Source: Lottia gigantea (Eukaryota > Mollusca > Gastropoda > Lottiidae). Taken from it: 64,000 nt of DNA. The notes under the pieces were generated by a model that saw only the letters and a program-made list of their open reading frames with translations, searched no databases and had not been told where the DNA came from. This document shows, piece by piece, positions 47,801 through 59,900 of the stretch (position 1 is the stretch's first letter; each line of letters begins with the position of its first letter). Location of the stretch: the NCBI RefSeq assembly GCF_000327385.1, contig NW_008709716.1, positions 126,501-190,500 of the forward strand. Direction: 5' to 3'. The position numbers and the translations under genes are program-made.

Positions 47801-48743
47801 AGAGCATCAGAAGTATTTTGTAATTGAAATTTCAATTCATACAAAAATGATTGGCAAAATTCAATTTATAAAACATTGTAGTCAGAAAGTAAGTTGGGAT
47901 GTTGTTTATAGATGATGATAATAGAATAGATAGATAATAAATATATGATTTATTGAAGGATCTAAAGAGTTTGTATCTACTACTGGTAATATTAATGTCA
48001 AGTTTATTGATCCCTGTGGAGCTATTATTATTGGTATTTATATATTGATAAGCTGGTGGAGAACTGGCTGGGGTACAGTATTTGTATTATGACTTTACAT
48101 TATTATTGGAAACTACAAATTTTTGTTGTAATATTGAATTTTAACTGATAATTTTGTGTCAATGAAATTTAGAGTTTGAAAAAACAATATTGATAGTCTT
48201 GATATATGGCAATGATAAAGATTGCCAGTGATTTGCCAGTTAACATTTGACACACACTTCCCTCTAAAAAAAAGTTCCACCAAAACTGTTCCAAACTTTT
48301 TCTGAAGAAATTTCAATATGATAATGATAATAAGTGATATATGATTAACCAATGAAAGTACAAAGTGCATGAGAGGTAAACTTTAATAAATAAGAAAAAA
48401 CGTATCTATCTATGTATGTCTGATATTTTGTATTCCAGAACAAATCAAATTGTTAACAGGTCATACAGCTAAACCAGACTTTCTCAGTAAAATCACCTGG
48501 ATGTGTTTAAACCACCATAAATCTGTTCTTCAAATAGATACTGTGCGGGCATTTCATTTTGGTAATAATTTTCTGGTGGAAGTGGATATTGTGCTACCAG
48601 AAGAAATGACATTAAAAACGGCTCATGATATTGGAGAGGCTTTGCAACAAAAATTAGAGAAACTTACAGACGTAGAACGTGCTTTTGTACATTTGGATTA
48701 CGAATCTGAGCATAGACCTGAAGAGGAACATAAACTACTCTAG
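41850..48743 (+). CDS. Cation diffusion facilitator, Mn-CDF type (metal tolerance protein-like), 9 coding exons
   Basis: CDS join(41850..41945, 42190..42388, 42802..42892, 43422..43563, 44587..44743, 45070..45240, 45629..45757, 47959..48072, 48439..48743), 467 aa, frame kept throughout. The N-terminus is polar (about 130 aa). YYKAQNEL precedes the first membrane segment, as in the family. TM2 carries D200-SSV-D204 and TM5 carries D311-HRN-D315. The double DxxxD pattern is typical of the manganese CDF group, whereas Zn transporters use HxxxD. The cytosolic C-terminal domain has the family blocks IDTVRAFHFG, VEVDIVLP, AHDIGEALQ and RAFVHLDYE. It should act as a proton-coupled exporter moving Mn (or Fe/Zn) out of the cytosol into an organelle or out of the cell. 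The exon 8 acceptor (TTTATTGAAG at 47958) has a poor pyrimidine tract, so that border is the least certain. Confidence 0.9.
42950..43110. mobile_element. MITE-like inverted repeat in a CDF-gene intron
   Basis: Arms at 42984-43008 (GACACAGCTTTATGGAACAA...) and 43071-43095 (...TTCCATAAAGCTGTGTC) match at 24 of 25 positions in inverted orientation around a 62-bp loop. Weaker similarity (GAGTAA / TTACTC) extends outwards. It could form a stem-loop in the pre-mRNA. The transposon family is unknown. Confidence 0.6.
43831..44403 (+). repeat. TACGCCCACAT-type repeat family, copy 3
   Basis: Begins ATACGCCCACATTATAATGT then GTTCGTATATTG. It has two tandem units marked by CAATAGAGACAACAG (43916) and CAATAGAGAGTACAG (44078), 162 bp apart. 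The end CGGCGTATCTTGCTAGGCAA is a diverged form of the end seen in copies 1 and 2. It lies in intron 4 of the CDF gene. Confidence 0.7.
46071..46907. mobile_element. Longer element with AAGGGACAG ends (copy 2 of the MITE family)
   Basis: The left end is AAAGGAACAGGTAGGCTAAT and the right end, reverse-complemented, is AAAGGGACAGGTGGGCCATT, about 16 of 20 matching. The right end also matches the end of the MITE at 18396-18596. About 837 bp, in the long intron 7 of the CDF gene. A 70-codon frame inside has no recognised motif. Confidence 0.5.
47090..47560. repeat. Region rich in AACACTA/TAGTGTT words
   Basis: Dense, irregular direct and inverted copies of AACACTA and TAGTGTT, for example AGTGTAGCACTAGCACTAGT then GTAACACTAACC near 47126-47155, and AACACTAACCCTTAG near 47320. 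Short hairpins are numerous. It may be a decayed fold-back element; no clear borders. Confidence 0.4.
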
Positions 48744-51700
48744 TGTTCTGTCTCCTAACTGTGGAGAATGTAGACCATATTTTTTGGGAAAGATTTTAAT
48801 GTGAAGGATCAAGTATTGAGATTATAAATAGGAATATGTATCTTCCATTTTATAATGTGATATTTTAGTTTGTTATGTAATCATTATTTTTGATGTAGAC
48901 AATTTGATGGTGAAGATATTATATTTGATATTTGAATTTGGGGAAATATAAATTGACTGAAATTTATCTATAAATGTTTACTGACTATCAAAGATTATTA
49001 AAAAGATTTCCACATTTACTGCAATGGTTCTATTTGAAAGACATACAATAGTCATATGAGTTAATTCAGTTATTATTGTTATTGTGTATATTTATATTTC
49101 ATTATTATTGATTGAATTCATTTTTAATGATGAAATTAACATCTGTGCCCTTTACAAGTTATTCTCTACAGTAGTTTTGTCAAGTATATAGAAAATGTAG
49201 AAAATATTCTATTCATAACATAACTTCTCACACTACGCATGACACAGAAAATATAATCTAAGTCAGTTAAGTTTCAAACTAGGTTTTGTTCACATATAAA
49301 AAGATTCTTCCCCTTAAAATACACATATAAAGAAGATAGTTGTGAAGATTGTGTAAGACTGACTTCAGTATAATGTCAGAATAGCTTTGACATTGCAATA
49401 TTACTGAAATATTTCATATTCTCCGAGGCTACATGAATTTCTTGTTAATGGCTTAAAAACAACTGAGATCAGATCCAATATTGCCTCTAAACTTTAACTC
49501 TGTTGATTACAGAAACAGAAAACGATGAACTTCATTCACATTAATATATATATACTTTATTATTTTAGAATTATTTAATTTGTAATTAGTATTACTTTAT
49601 AATTTTATTTCATTACTTTATAAAAATCATGTTGATGTAGCTGAATTTCCACCTCGGCCTGTGCTTTGGTAACTTTAATTATATGTTGTTGTTACAACCA
49701 CTCTTACCTAATCACACCTGCTCCATTTTAAAGGAAAACTTCACAATGAAACAAATATGAACAATATTTCTTTTTGAAAGTTGCATTTAATATTATTCAA
49801 TTTTGTACAAACTATATAATGTGTTCTAAAATTTAGATATTGAGTCTTTAAATATATCTTGTTCCCATCACAAGCATCAAAAGCAATAAAAATTATATCG
49901 GATTAGTAAATTTTATATTCTTTTCCTTTGAACACTTAGTACCGATATTAAAGATAGTGAAAATTTGTTAGGTCGGTAATGGCATGCCGGGTTGCTGTAT
50001 ACAGCTACAGTTAGTTATCAACCTTTTTTAGTCTCATTTTTTCACAGTATCAAATGAAATATATATGCTGGGTATAACTTTATAAGTGGTCATAACCATC
50101 CATTCATTTGAAAAGCATTTATTTTTTGTTGTGCTCTGTTTTTCTCTTACCTAAAGTTTTATATTTTTTGTTCAAACTATTCATTTACACTTTTTATAAG
50201 TTATGTCTTTGTGTTTTTATTGATTATCTTATTTACTTTTATTGTTTTGTTAACTTTAAAGATAATTTCGTTTATAATAACCCCATGCCTATTTATTAAA
50301 TCCTACTTTTTTCAAAGGCAAAAATTCATCTTATTTAAAAGAAAAATATTAGTTTCATACATGAATCTTCTTGTGCCTTAGACTGGAGCATCTGCCTCTA
50401 TTTTAATTCTGCTAATTTATGAGATTTTTCTGCACCTCCAAAGGTGTGCCGATTTTAATCCTTTTTATTTAAATGGGATCCTGAAATATTCAGAAAGATA
50501 TTTTTGTAGTTCATCATACCCCTCCGCCATTTATCTCACATCTGCACTTGTTTTTTTTTTTAATGAAATATTCAAATCTGTGTATGCAGTCAAAAGTTCA
50601 AGGAATTAACTAACAAATATTTTGTTAGAATAAACGCATATTAAGAGGTTTAGACAATCCTCCTAAAACAGGTCCTAGTTTTTCTGATTCTACTACAACT
50701 GATAACTGTCAAAATATTTATCAGAGGTTGGAACAGGCAACACCATATATGATATCTGTTTGAATTTAGAGAACAAACATTCTTTTATACCTTTGGAAGT
50801 TTGAACTAAAATGTGAACTGTAGCAAAGTATGCTCACCCTCTGCAACTGGGTTTGTCAACTCTGCATTTAGCAGTCCATACAGCTAATATTGTTTAATTG
50901 GTAAATATTATAAATAACACAGTAGTAAATTTTTATGATTTTCTTTACATTTATTCATTACAATATGACATTTTTCATCTGTCACAGCAAATACCACAGA
51001 TTATATTTACAACTTCTTTCATTCATTCTCATTTATTCAGAAAATATACTTCATCTTTCTCACTAGCTCATACAATCACGTCTGCTAATAATAATGGTCA
51101 ATAGATGCTGCCTGACATCTAACAACCAGATGCTGTTTTTAAATTTCATTCTTAAAATATTTTTCAATCTCAAAGCCTGGTTTTCAAAGATAACTTATTT
51201 CAAAATATTTAATTATGCAAGTATTTTGAGGATCATTTTCTTTCTTAAGGAGTATGTTTATTACCAATATACTGCTAAATTTGTTTCTGTGGCTGAAAAA
51301 CCAAATTTGTTTTAAACTGTATCTCTAAGGCTGAGATTTAAAAACAGGATCTTAAAATTAAGCTTGTTTAGTAAGGAAATTGTGGAAGTAAGAGAAAAAT
51401 AGATAAGCTAATAGCAAAATGTGTTCTAAAAAGATGTTAAAGATAAAATAGAAACCAAACTGGTCAACGATATAAAAAATTCATTGAGATGACAAAAATT
51501 TATAATTTTTTCCAAATAAATAACCCAAGGTGAAAAGTTTTTAAAGACCAAAATGTATTGCCTCAGTGAAAAGTGTATAATAATCAATTCATTGTCTTAA
51601 AATGTAAATAAACAAGGTGCTATCTAACAAGCTCTGTAACTTCAAGTGAAGTTTTATCTCAAAATTAAAGGAGCACCATTTTTTACATAAAACAGCAGTC

Positions 51701-53248
51701 AATTTCAAAAGAAAAAATTTAATGTAAAAAACGAAGTCTAAGATTGAACTGAATCTGAAAAGTCTGATAAAGGAGAAAGAAGAAAGTGATTTTGAATCAA
51801 GAAAGTCAAGATAGTAGTCTGGAGACTGATGAAATGAAGAAAGTCATCATAAATAATAACTTTGATAACAATATAAGTACATAATAACTAATATAGTACA
51901 GAAAACTTAGAAAAATAGATTCTTTTTTTTTTCACTTCTGATAATAATTGTCTGTTTCTACATAAAAACAATTTGTAACGAAGGGTGGCAGAATAATAAC
52001 AAAGATTAATTTAATAATGATATTTTACATGAATCTTATTATTAATTAACACTATATTCTCTCTTTTCTAGCTTTTCTTCAAAAACTAGGTACAAAACAT
52101 TGTACAACGAATCTAATATACACATCTTTTTTAAAAAATAAAAACAAACTGTATTCAGTCTAGCTGTTACAGCGTATTACTAATAAATAATTTGTAATTT
52201 ACATGTTATCACACTTTATTAACAGATTAGTTCAGCTTTCGTCTTGTATTTTAGAATCAGAATAGTTTAGAGATTTCATTCAGAAGTTGTTTATCAATAA
52301 GAAAGAATAATAGTGTGCAGTAACTAATTAAAATTAAAATTGTTTGTATGATATTTATACACTGATAATGGTGAAAGTTATGTGAATCACTGATAATCCA
52401 GTTAACTATTTTACATTATATACAGTCATACACTTATATACACCTTATACCAAAGCCAAATTGAGCGTTCTAATGATGTAGAAGATGGTGGCTTAGGTTG
52501 AACTTTTTATAAATGGCAAGGTCGGAACCATTGTTTATATCTGTTCCTGAGATCACAGTTGTCTGTATTTGACAACAGTCTCCATATGAATTATAAACAA
52601 AAATGTTGTAAATGAAGCAAACACTCACACATAAACGAAAATACTAAAGTTTACCATAACACACAATCACTCTATCAAAAAGCTTAATGTATTTCATATT
52701 AGCTGCCTTCAAGTATAGCCTTATATTAGTTTTATGTAATACTCCTTTCCAAAGCACATCTAGAAATTTCATACTAAATCCGGTAAAACTAATCCAAAGA
52801 GTTGTATTTAGTAAATCCAGATGTGTAAGGAGAAATGAACACTATTCACTAATTCTTTATTAGTCTGAACTAAGAACTAATGAGCAGTTATGATCCTTTA
52901 TATCCATTTATAACAGAAATACACTAAAACACATAAAATATAGACAAACATCAATCCAAAACAGTATCTTTGGTACTCCAAATGTTAACCACTAAATATT
53001 TTCCTTCAAAAAGATATTTAGTTTAACCCTGTATAATATAGAAGTGTCATTTTTCACACATTTAAAAGTGGCTAATTAATCCAAACCACTATTTAGCACT
53101 GTTTGCTAAACAAATATATATCCAAAAACTTGTGTTACTCTAATCCAGTGTAATAGTCAATTCAGGTCACGATAGTCTGTTTAAACCAAGAATATTCAGG
53201 TTCTTTAACATCTAAAGTTAAGTTTCAGGTTATATTCATAATGTCACA
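48744..53248. other. Tail-to-tail spacer between the CDF gene and SPEN
   Basis: About 4.5 kb of AT-rich DNA holding both 3' UTRs. A plus-strand AATAAA at 49885-49890 is a candidate for the CDF gene. The SPEN 3' UTR (minus strand) starts at 53248; several TTTATT words (minus-strand AATAAA) occur, for example near 52856, and none can be singled out. No supported gene or mobile element. Confidence 0.55.
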
Positions 53249-56200
53249 TTAAGGATGAGAAGCATCACAATGTACTATGATAATAACTACATGTGGTGAA
53301 TCTCTTATTTGGTCAAATAATGGGGGGTTGGCTCTTAATACTGCTTCATGTGAAAATTCACATGGTGGAAAAATATGAACAACATATGCAGGCTGAAAGA
53401 TAGAAAATAAGCATTAATAATACTATATTGCAAAACCTTTAAAAATGACAATTAGCACTACATGGAATTAAGCTTATTAATAATATGCATGTGAAATTTT
53501 ATTGACAAATTCTACCAATTATAATTGGAATAATTCTGCATAAAAAAATTGATGAAATGGTTCCAATAAGAGAACCCATAGAAATTTGTAAAAATGATAA
53601 AGTACCTGTTGTGATCCTGGCATTGGAATATTAACGATACCAGCTGCCTGTTTCTGTTGTAAATATTGTATAAAGCCTTCTGTTAGTCCTTTAGTTTGTT
53701 GTGAAATATCCATAGGATCCCGTCCACAAGGCACAGCAATTAACAAACAATAATCAGAATCCATCTGTAAATTAAAACATAATTCATAGTTTCTATACTG
53801 TACATAAGGTTCATGAAACCATTCAAACATTATCAGTAAGTCACATAATATATTATGGCAGATGTTAAACATACATACCTGCATTCTCTTTGATACACCT
53901 TCAAGCTGTGACTGTTCCATTCTCATTCTCTGAGCAATACGTAGAGGTACTTGATCCATTGGCGAAATTTGAGGTAAAGTTAATTTCACCAATCCTTGAT
54001 TACCAGACACAAAATGCATCTGTACAAATGAGGAATCATTCTTCAGAGCTAATTGACCACGCCACATAACTGGGAACCTCTGAAATAAGACACATAATCC
54101 AAATTATGATTATATCCAGTAATATCCAAACTTTTTTTTATGAAAGTGTCTCAGTTGACAACAGTTTATACTGTTTATTTCTGTTTTACGTAAGCTTATT
54201 AAAAAAGAAAACAACAAACCTGGAACAGATTCTCTGATGATTTTGGTGGTCCTTCCCTTGAACGTATAATTTCTTGTCTGCTAATTGGATGTTCTTGTCT
54301 ATGTACCAAAGGACTAGACCTTTCGCTTCTGGCATGCGCATCTAATTGATAGCCAGGATGGGGTGACAGAATTTGAGGTGGGAAGGGTGACGGATGAAGT
54401 GAGACATTATCTCTTCCGGGCTGTATGTAAAGTTCTCTCTGATAAACACTATGGGCATCTACTGGAATACCAACACCAAATGGACCAGGTGGAAAAGAAC
54501 TCATATCTACACCATACATCTGAGGCAAATTTTGAGGTAATCCACGAGGATGAAAACCAGGAGGTTGCAGGAATGTTTTTGGTTGTGGTGGACGCGGCTC
54601 CACTGAACCTGGAGCAGACAAATGTTTAGCATTTTGTGGGTAGCCAGCTGGAAGATTATAAGCATTTGGTGGAGGATTCCTTGAAGATTTCTCACGAGAT
54701 GATCTTGGTTCTGGTTCTGCCAAATTCAATGGAGACTGTTGTTGTGAATGGTGTGCCATAATAGGATCTCTGGGGATCATTGAATTAGTTGATGGGGAAG
54801 AAGCTGGTGGTCGATGAGCATGATCTGTTAATTGAGCATTCTTATGAGCTGCAGCTGCTGCTGCTGCCTCCTGATGCTGCATCAAAGCAGCTCTTTGCTG
54901 GGCCATGAACATATTCATTTCTCTTTCTCTTAAAGAATTTTTATCAGTATGTAAACGAGGACTCTCTGGAGGTTCTGTAAAAGAAATATTCAGTGAATAA
55001 CAAAGTACATCAAAATTAGATTGCCTTCCATAAAAATCAGAAAAAAATGCTTGTGAAAATCTGGAAAAATATACCTGGATTTTTCAGCTTACCTTTAGAC
55101 TGTCTGACCAGATGAGGATCTGGGAAGTTTCCTTGAGATTGTTTCATGTGATGAACCAAGCCATGGTGATCAACTTGGCGAACAGGATTTTGGATTCTTT
55201 CAATAGGCTGAAAGTAATAAAAGTATTGCAAATCATTTTTCAAAAAGATTTTACAAGAAGTTCTCAGGACAAAATGAGTACATTTTTGTATAAAATTAAC
55301 ACTGTTTAAATAGTGTTCAATACATCAATTGTAAATCTTGCTTAGTTGAAATATTACATACCTGTCCAACGGGGCTAGCTGATTTTGGTGACAGTGATCT
55401 AGGTGGACCAACAAAAGTGACTGGAGGAGTCATCTTTATTCGTGCACTATCTGGGGTGGAAGGAGTCTTCCTCTGTTGATGTGCACTCGTTGGTATCATC
55501 ATCTGCTGCATCACACTACCTCTACTATCCATTGGGCTTGGAGCATGTGGAGGTCGCTGTTCCATTCTTGCCATCAAACTCTGAGGAGTTATTCCATGAC
55601 GGAACTCTGCTAGTCTGGCTTGTTCTAATTGTTTAAGAGGGTCTCCACTAGCATGTCTTGTCCGGTCTTGTGAATGAGATTGTTGAGCATGCCCTGACTC
55701 AGAATGACTAACAGGGGGGTGTCTCCTTTCTGCAGATTCACGGTGGTGACTAGGTACATTGTGCAATGCTGACTCTCCTGGCAATCCATGTTTTGGATGA
55801 TCTCCAGTCATGCCTGGGCGTGGATGTTCTAAAGGCATACTATGTCTTGGACCATCATTGGGAAAAGCTGGCCTCTGCATTTGACCTGGTATAAGCATAA
55901 AATTTTGAGGACCAGTTTGACCATGGTTACTATGTGCTGGATGCATATTCTGCACTGGATATTGAGGTTGATTTGATGTGCTGTTGCATCTCCCTTTCTC
56001 TGTTGAGCGCTTTAATTCTTTAGTGTCACGTAATTGCTGGGGTTCTTGAATTTGAGATTTCTGCTGTTGCTGTACCTGATGTTGTTGTTGAAGATGATGC
56101 ATTTTTTGTGCCTGTAGCTGTTGTAAATGTAACGGTAATGACGGGAATGCATGTACACTTGGAGGTCTCTGTACCATATTTTCATGTGGAGACATGTGTT

Positions 56201-56867
56201 GGACAGGAAGCTGAACGCTCTGTGATCTTTGAGGAGGTTGAGAATTAGGTGAGATCTGAGATGGTGGTGGTGTGAGAATAGGTTGTACAGGTACATTCCA
56301 AGTTTTATGCTGAAGGGTCGGAAGTATTGGTGAAGGCATCGATCTAGTGGATATGGTACCTTGTGCAGATGTAGCTACCACCACAGATGTAGATTTCTGT
56401 GACGGAGATGGAGCATGAGTACTTGATACAGTTGTCTGTAGCTGACTCTTCACAGATGTACTGCTTGGGATCAATGCTGGAGCTGGTCCAATATTTTGAG
56501 AAACTAGATGTTCTGAGGAGCTGGGCACATTAGGGCAAACTGATGATGATGATGTAGTAGAAATACTATTTATCTTGGTTTCCGATGCAGAATCAGAAGT
56601 TGCCAAAGATGGTTTAAATGGTAGAGTTTGATGTGAAGCCAAGGACCATGAATGAGTAGTCTGTGATGTTGGTTTTACATCAGGTTGTGCACTTGTTCGT
56701 GGTATTTCGATTTCGTGTTTAGTTGTCAGGTCTCTTGGTGGAGAGGTTAAATCTGGATCCATTCTAGGTGGTGTTTTATCCAAAAAGTCTGTTCCACTAG
56801 TCAAAAACTGTGAACTGTATAGATTTTCAACTGAAATAAAATCAAAGATAATCTAAATATAGATCCG

Positions 56868-56904
<37 letters not shown>

Positions 56905-59900
56905 AACAAAAAGGACTTTACAAAGTTTCTTTAACATTTGGTTTAATAAAAATAATTCAAATATTACAAAGTAACACGTCAGAAATTGTATATAAAATCT
57001 CTAAACACTCACCATCTGATTTTGAAGATACAGGCGGAGAAGGATCACTACCAATAGCAATGTGTAATTTAGGTTCATCGTCATCTTCTTCATCTGATTT
57101 TTCAGTATTACCAAAGTAACCCCTGGAAACAGCATCAATTATCTTCTCCACATTACTCATTGAGCCTGAAGAATCATCAGAGCCATAGGAATGATTATTT
57201 CCACTTTCAATTGGTTTCTGCAAATCCATACTAACTGTTTGAAGGGGTTCCTTCTTTGGAAGTAAAGAATCCATTGGTTGTTGAAGTATTGGATTAGAGT
57301 CTTCTGTTTTGCTGGTCAAAACAGATCCTACAGGTGTGTCATGAACACTTATTGGTTTCTTCTTATTATTTCTAAGCCTTAAACTAGGACATAGTTCATT
57401 GCTATCTTCACTTTCTTCAAACTCATACACATTTTCTTTTGACACAGTTATCTTTTCTGGATGAAGAGACTGTGAATTTTTCCAGTCCTCATAGGTGGTA
57501 GGGATTCGAACTTTTTCCTTCTCATCATTCACAGAAGTCAAGATATCATCTTTTAGTCCAATTTCTCTGCCAAAAATATTTTTCTTTGCATCTTCCTTTT
57601 TCTTTGACTTATTGATATCCATGATTTCTAATTTTACAATAGGTGTTCCAATTTCTGAATATTTTGGAGATTTTTGTCCTCTTGGTGAAGAAACTGGTTT
57701 CAATGGTGGGCAACCTCTCTGAGCTCTAGGTGAAGAAGCAGTGGCTCTTGTTCGTGGTGATGTAGCAAGAGGAGCAGTCAACCCTCTGGGAGAGGAAGCT
57801 GTTCCTCTTGTTCTTGGTGACTGAGAAGGGTTTGGAACGACTCCAGCATGAATATCTTTATAATTTGTTATTTTACGTCTGCGTGTTGTTCTTTGATCTT
57901 TGTTGGTTCCATCAAATTTTTCATTATCAGACAGAACATCTGAATCTTTTGGAGAGAAACCCTCAAATAACAGTCCTGCATTGTGATTTTCCATTGCTGG
58001 AAGATTCCCTTCGTCTTTGAGACATGCATCATATATCGAGGATGGACTACCAAACAGAGGTCTATCCTTGTCAAAAGCATTTTGTAAAGGAAGTCTTTCT
58101 TGGCTACTTTTCTTTGTCCCTTGCCCCCTTCCACGACGAGTTGTTCTGCCTTTTCCACGTCCTCGTCCATCTTTGTTGATTCTTGCTTTAGAATCTTCTA
58201 ACAAACCCATTAAACCAGTTTCAGCTCCAGATGAAAATGAAGTATCAAATCCATCATCACCAGCTTCAGAGTCATTGTGAAAAATTGTATCTGTTGTCAA
58301 GGCAGTACGAGTGTCTGGTTTAGTGTCAAAATCAATCTTTAATTCATCAGTATTTATCAATTCTTTTTCAGTATCAATATGAACATCTAAGCCAGTGTCA
58401 CTATCATCTTTGGAGTCTTTTGATCCTTTAGATTGTCGCCGCCTTCTAGTCGATTTTTTGGGAGATTGATTCTTCTGCTCTTCATTAGATTCGGTTGTCA
58501 CTGTGTCTGAAAGAGACACATCAGGGAATACTAGATCTTCAGTTGATGTCTGATTTGGTACAGGAAATTGTTTTGGGGGTTCTGGATCAGGAGCTGAGAA
58601 TCCAAAAGGATCTGGATCTGAATTGTCTTGAAGAAGCGATTCAACAGCTCTTGCTGCTTCATCTGATGCCTCTTGAACAGCTTTTTCTCGTTCATCGCTG
58701 TCAATTTCATCCATAAACGGAGTTTCAATTTCTGGTGTTGCAGGAATTTCAGTAGCTATTTTTGACAAGTTTCCACACAGATCTGGCAATACAATATTTG
58801 ATGTTGTAGAAGCCTTTGGAGATTTTAAAGATGTTGATTTCAGTGTAGTCAAATCTCCTACAGAACCAGTTTTTGGTGACAAAATAGGACTTTTCAACGG
58901 CTCTATAGGTGAGCCTAAAGGAGATAAACATGGTGAAGCCTTAAGTGATGACAAGTTATGCGGTGATCGGACTGGAGAGAGTGCTTTTCCTGGAGATTGG
59001 GATCTTGCAGATCCAACCCTCGATGGTGAAAAGTTTATTTTGGTTGAAGAGATTGGACTTGAATGTATTTTGGATGGGGAAGATGTTGTAATGGGGGATT
59101 TCAAAGGTGAAAGATTCGGTACATTTTCTCTCAAAGGTGAAAAAGCTGAAGAAAAAACTGTCTTTGTTGGCATTATGGGTGTCTTTGGAACTGTAGTTGT
59201 AGAATTAACAAGAGAAGTATTCTTGGGAGATGTTGTAGGAATAATAACTGACAATTCCTTTGATTCATCTTTTACAGGTGTGTGCGGAACTGACAGATTT
59301 TCTTTAACGACCTCCTTTGTAACATCAGTATTAATCTTTTCAGTGTTCTCCTTGTTAATTTCTGATGTAGATAGAGTCGGAGGTGGAGGTTCTGGTTTCT
59401 TATCAAGACAAAAGTTCTTCAATTTCTTCATGTGAACAGCCTCGAAAAACTTATCAAATAGACCTTCAGGCTTCTTGGGTGACTGAGGTGGTTCTGGGCT
59501 TTTCTGGGCTTTTTCCTCTGGTTTAGGTGAATCAGGACCTTTCTCTTCATCTGAGTCGATAAGTTTCTCACCAACAGAGTCAATGGCTTCTTCTGTTGTG
59601 GACTCTGACATGGTCTCATGTTTGTCCATTCTATCTTCATCATCTTCAACTGTATCTGTGAAAACTTTTTCAGCTTTTATAGCAGCAGAATCGTTACTCA
59701 TGGATATGTCTTCAAAAGCATCAAAATCGAATGGATCTAAGGTTTTGTTTTTAGATGAATAAGGATCAGGCTTCTCATCAATTTTCATCTCATCTCTTTC
59801 TTTCTTTTTACCCTTCTTTTTCTTTTGTTTTTGGTCAGAAGAATCTTCTTTTCCTTTAGGAGAAATCTTTTTATTTTCATCCTTTAATTCAGTTTCTATG

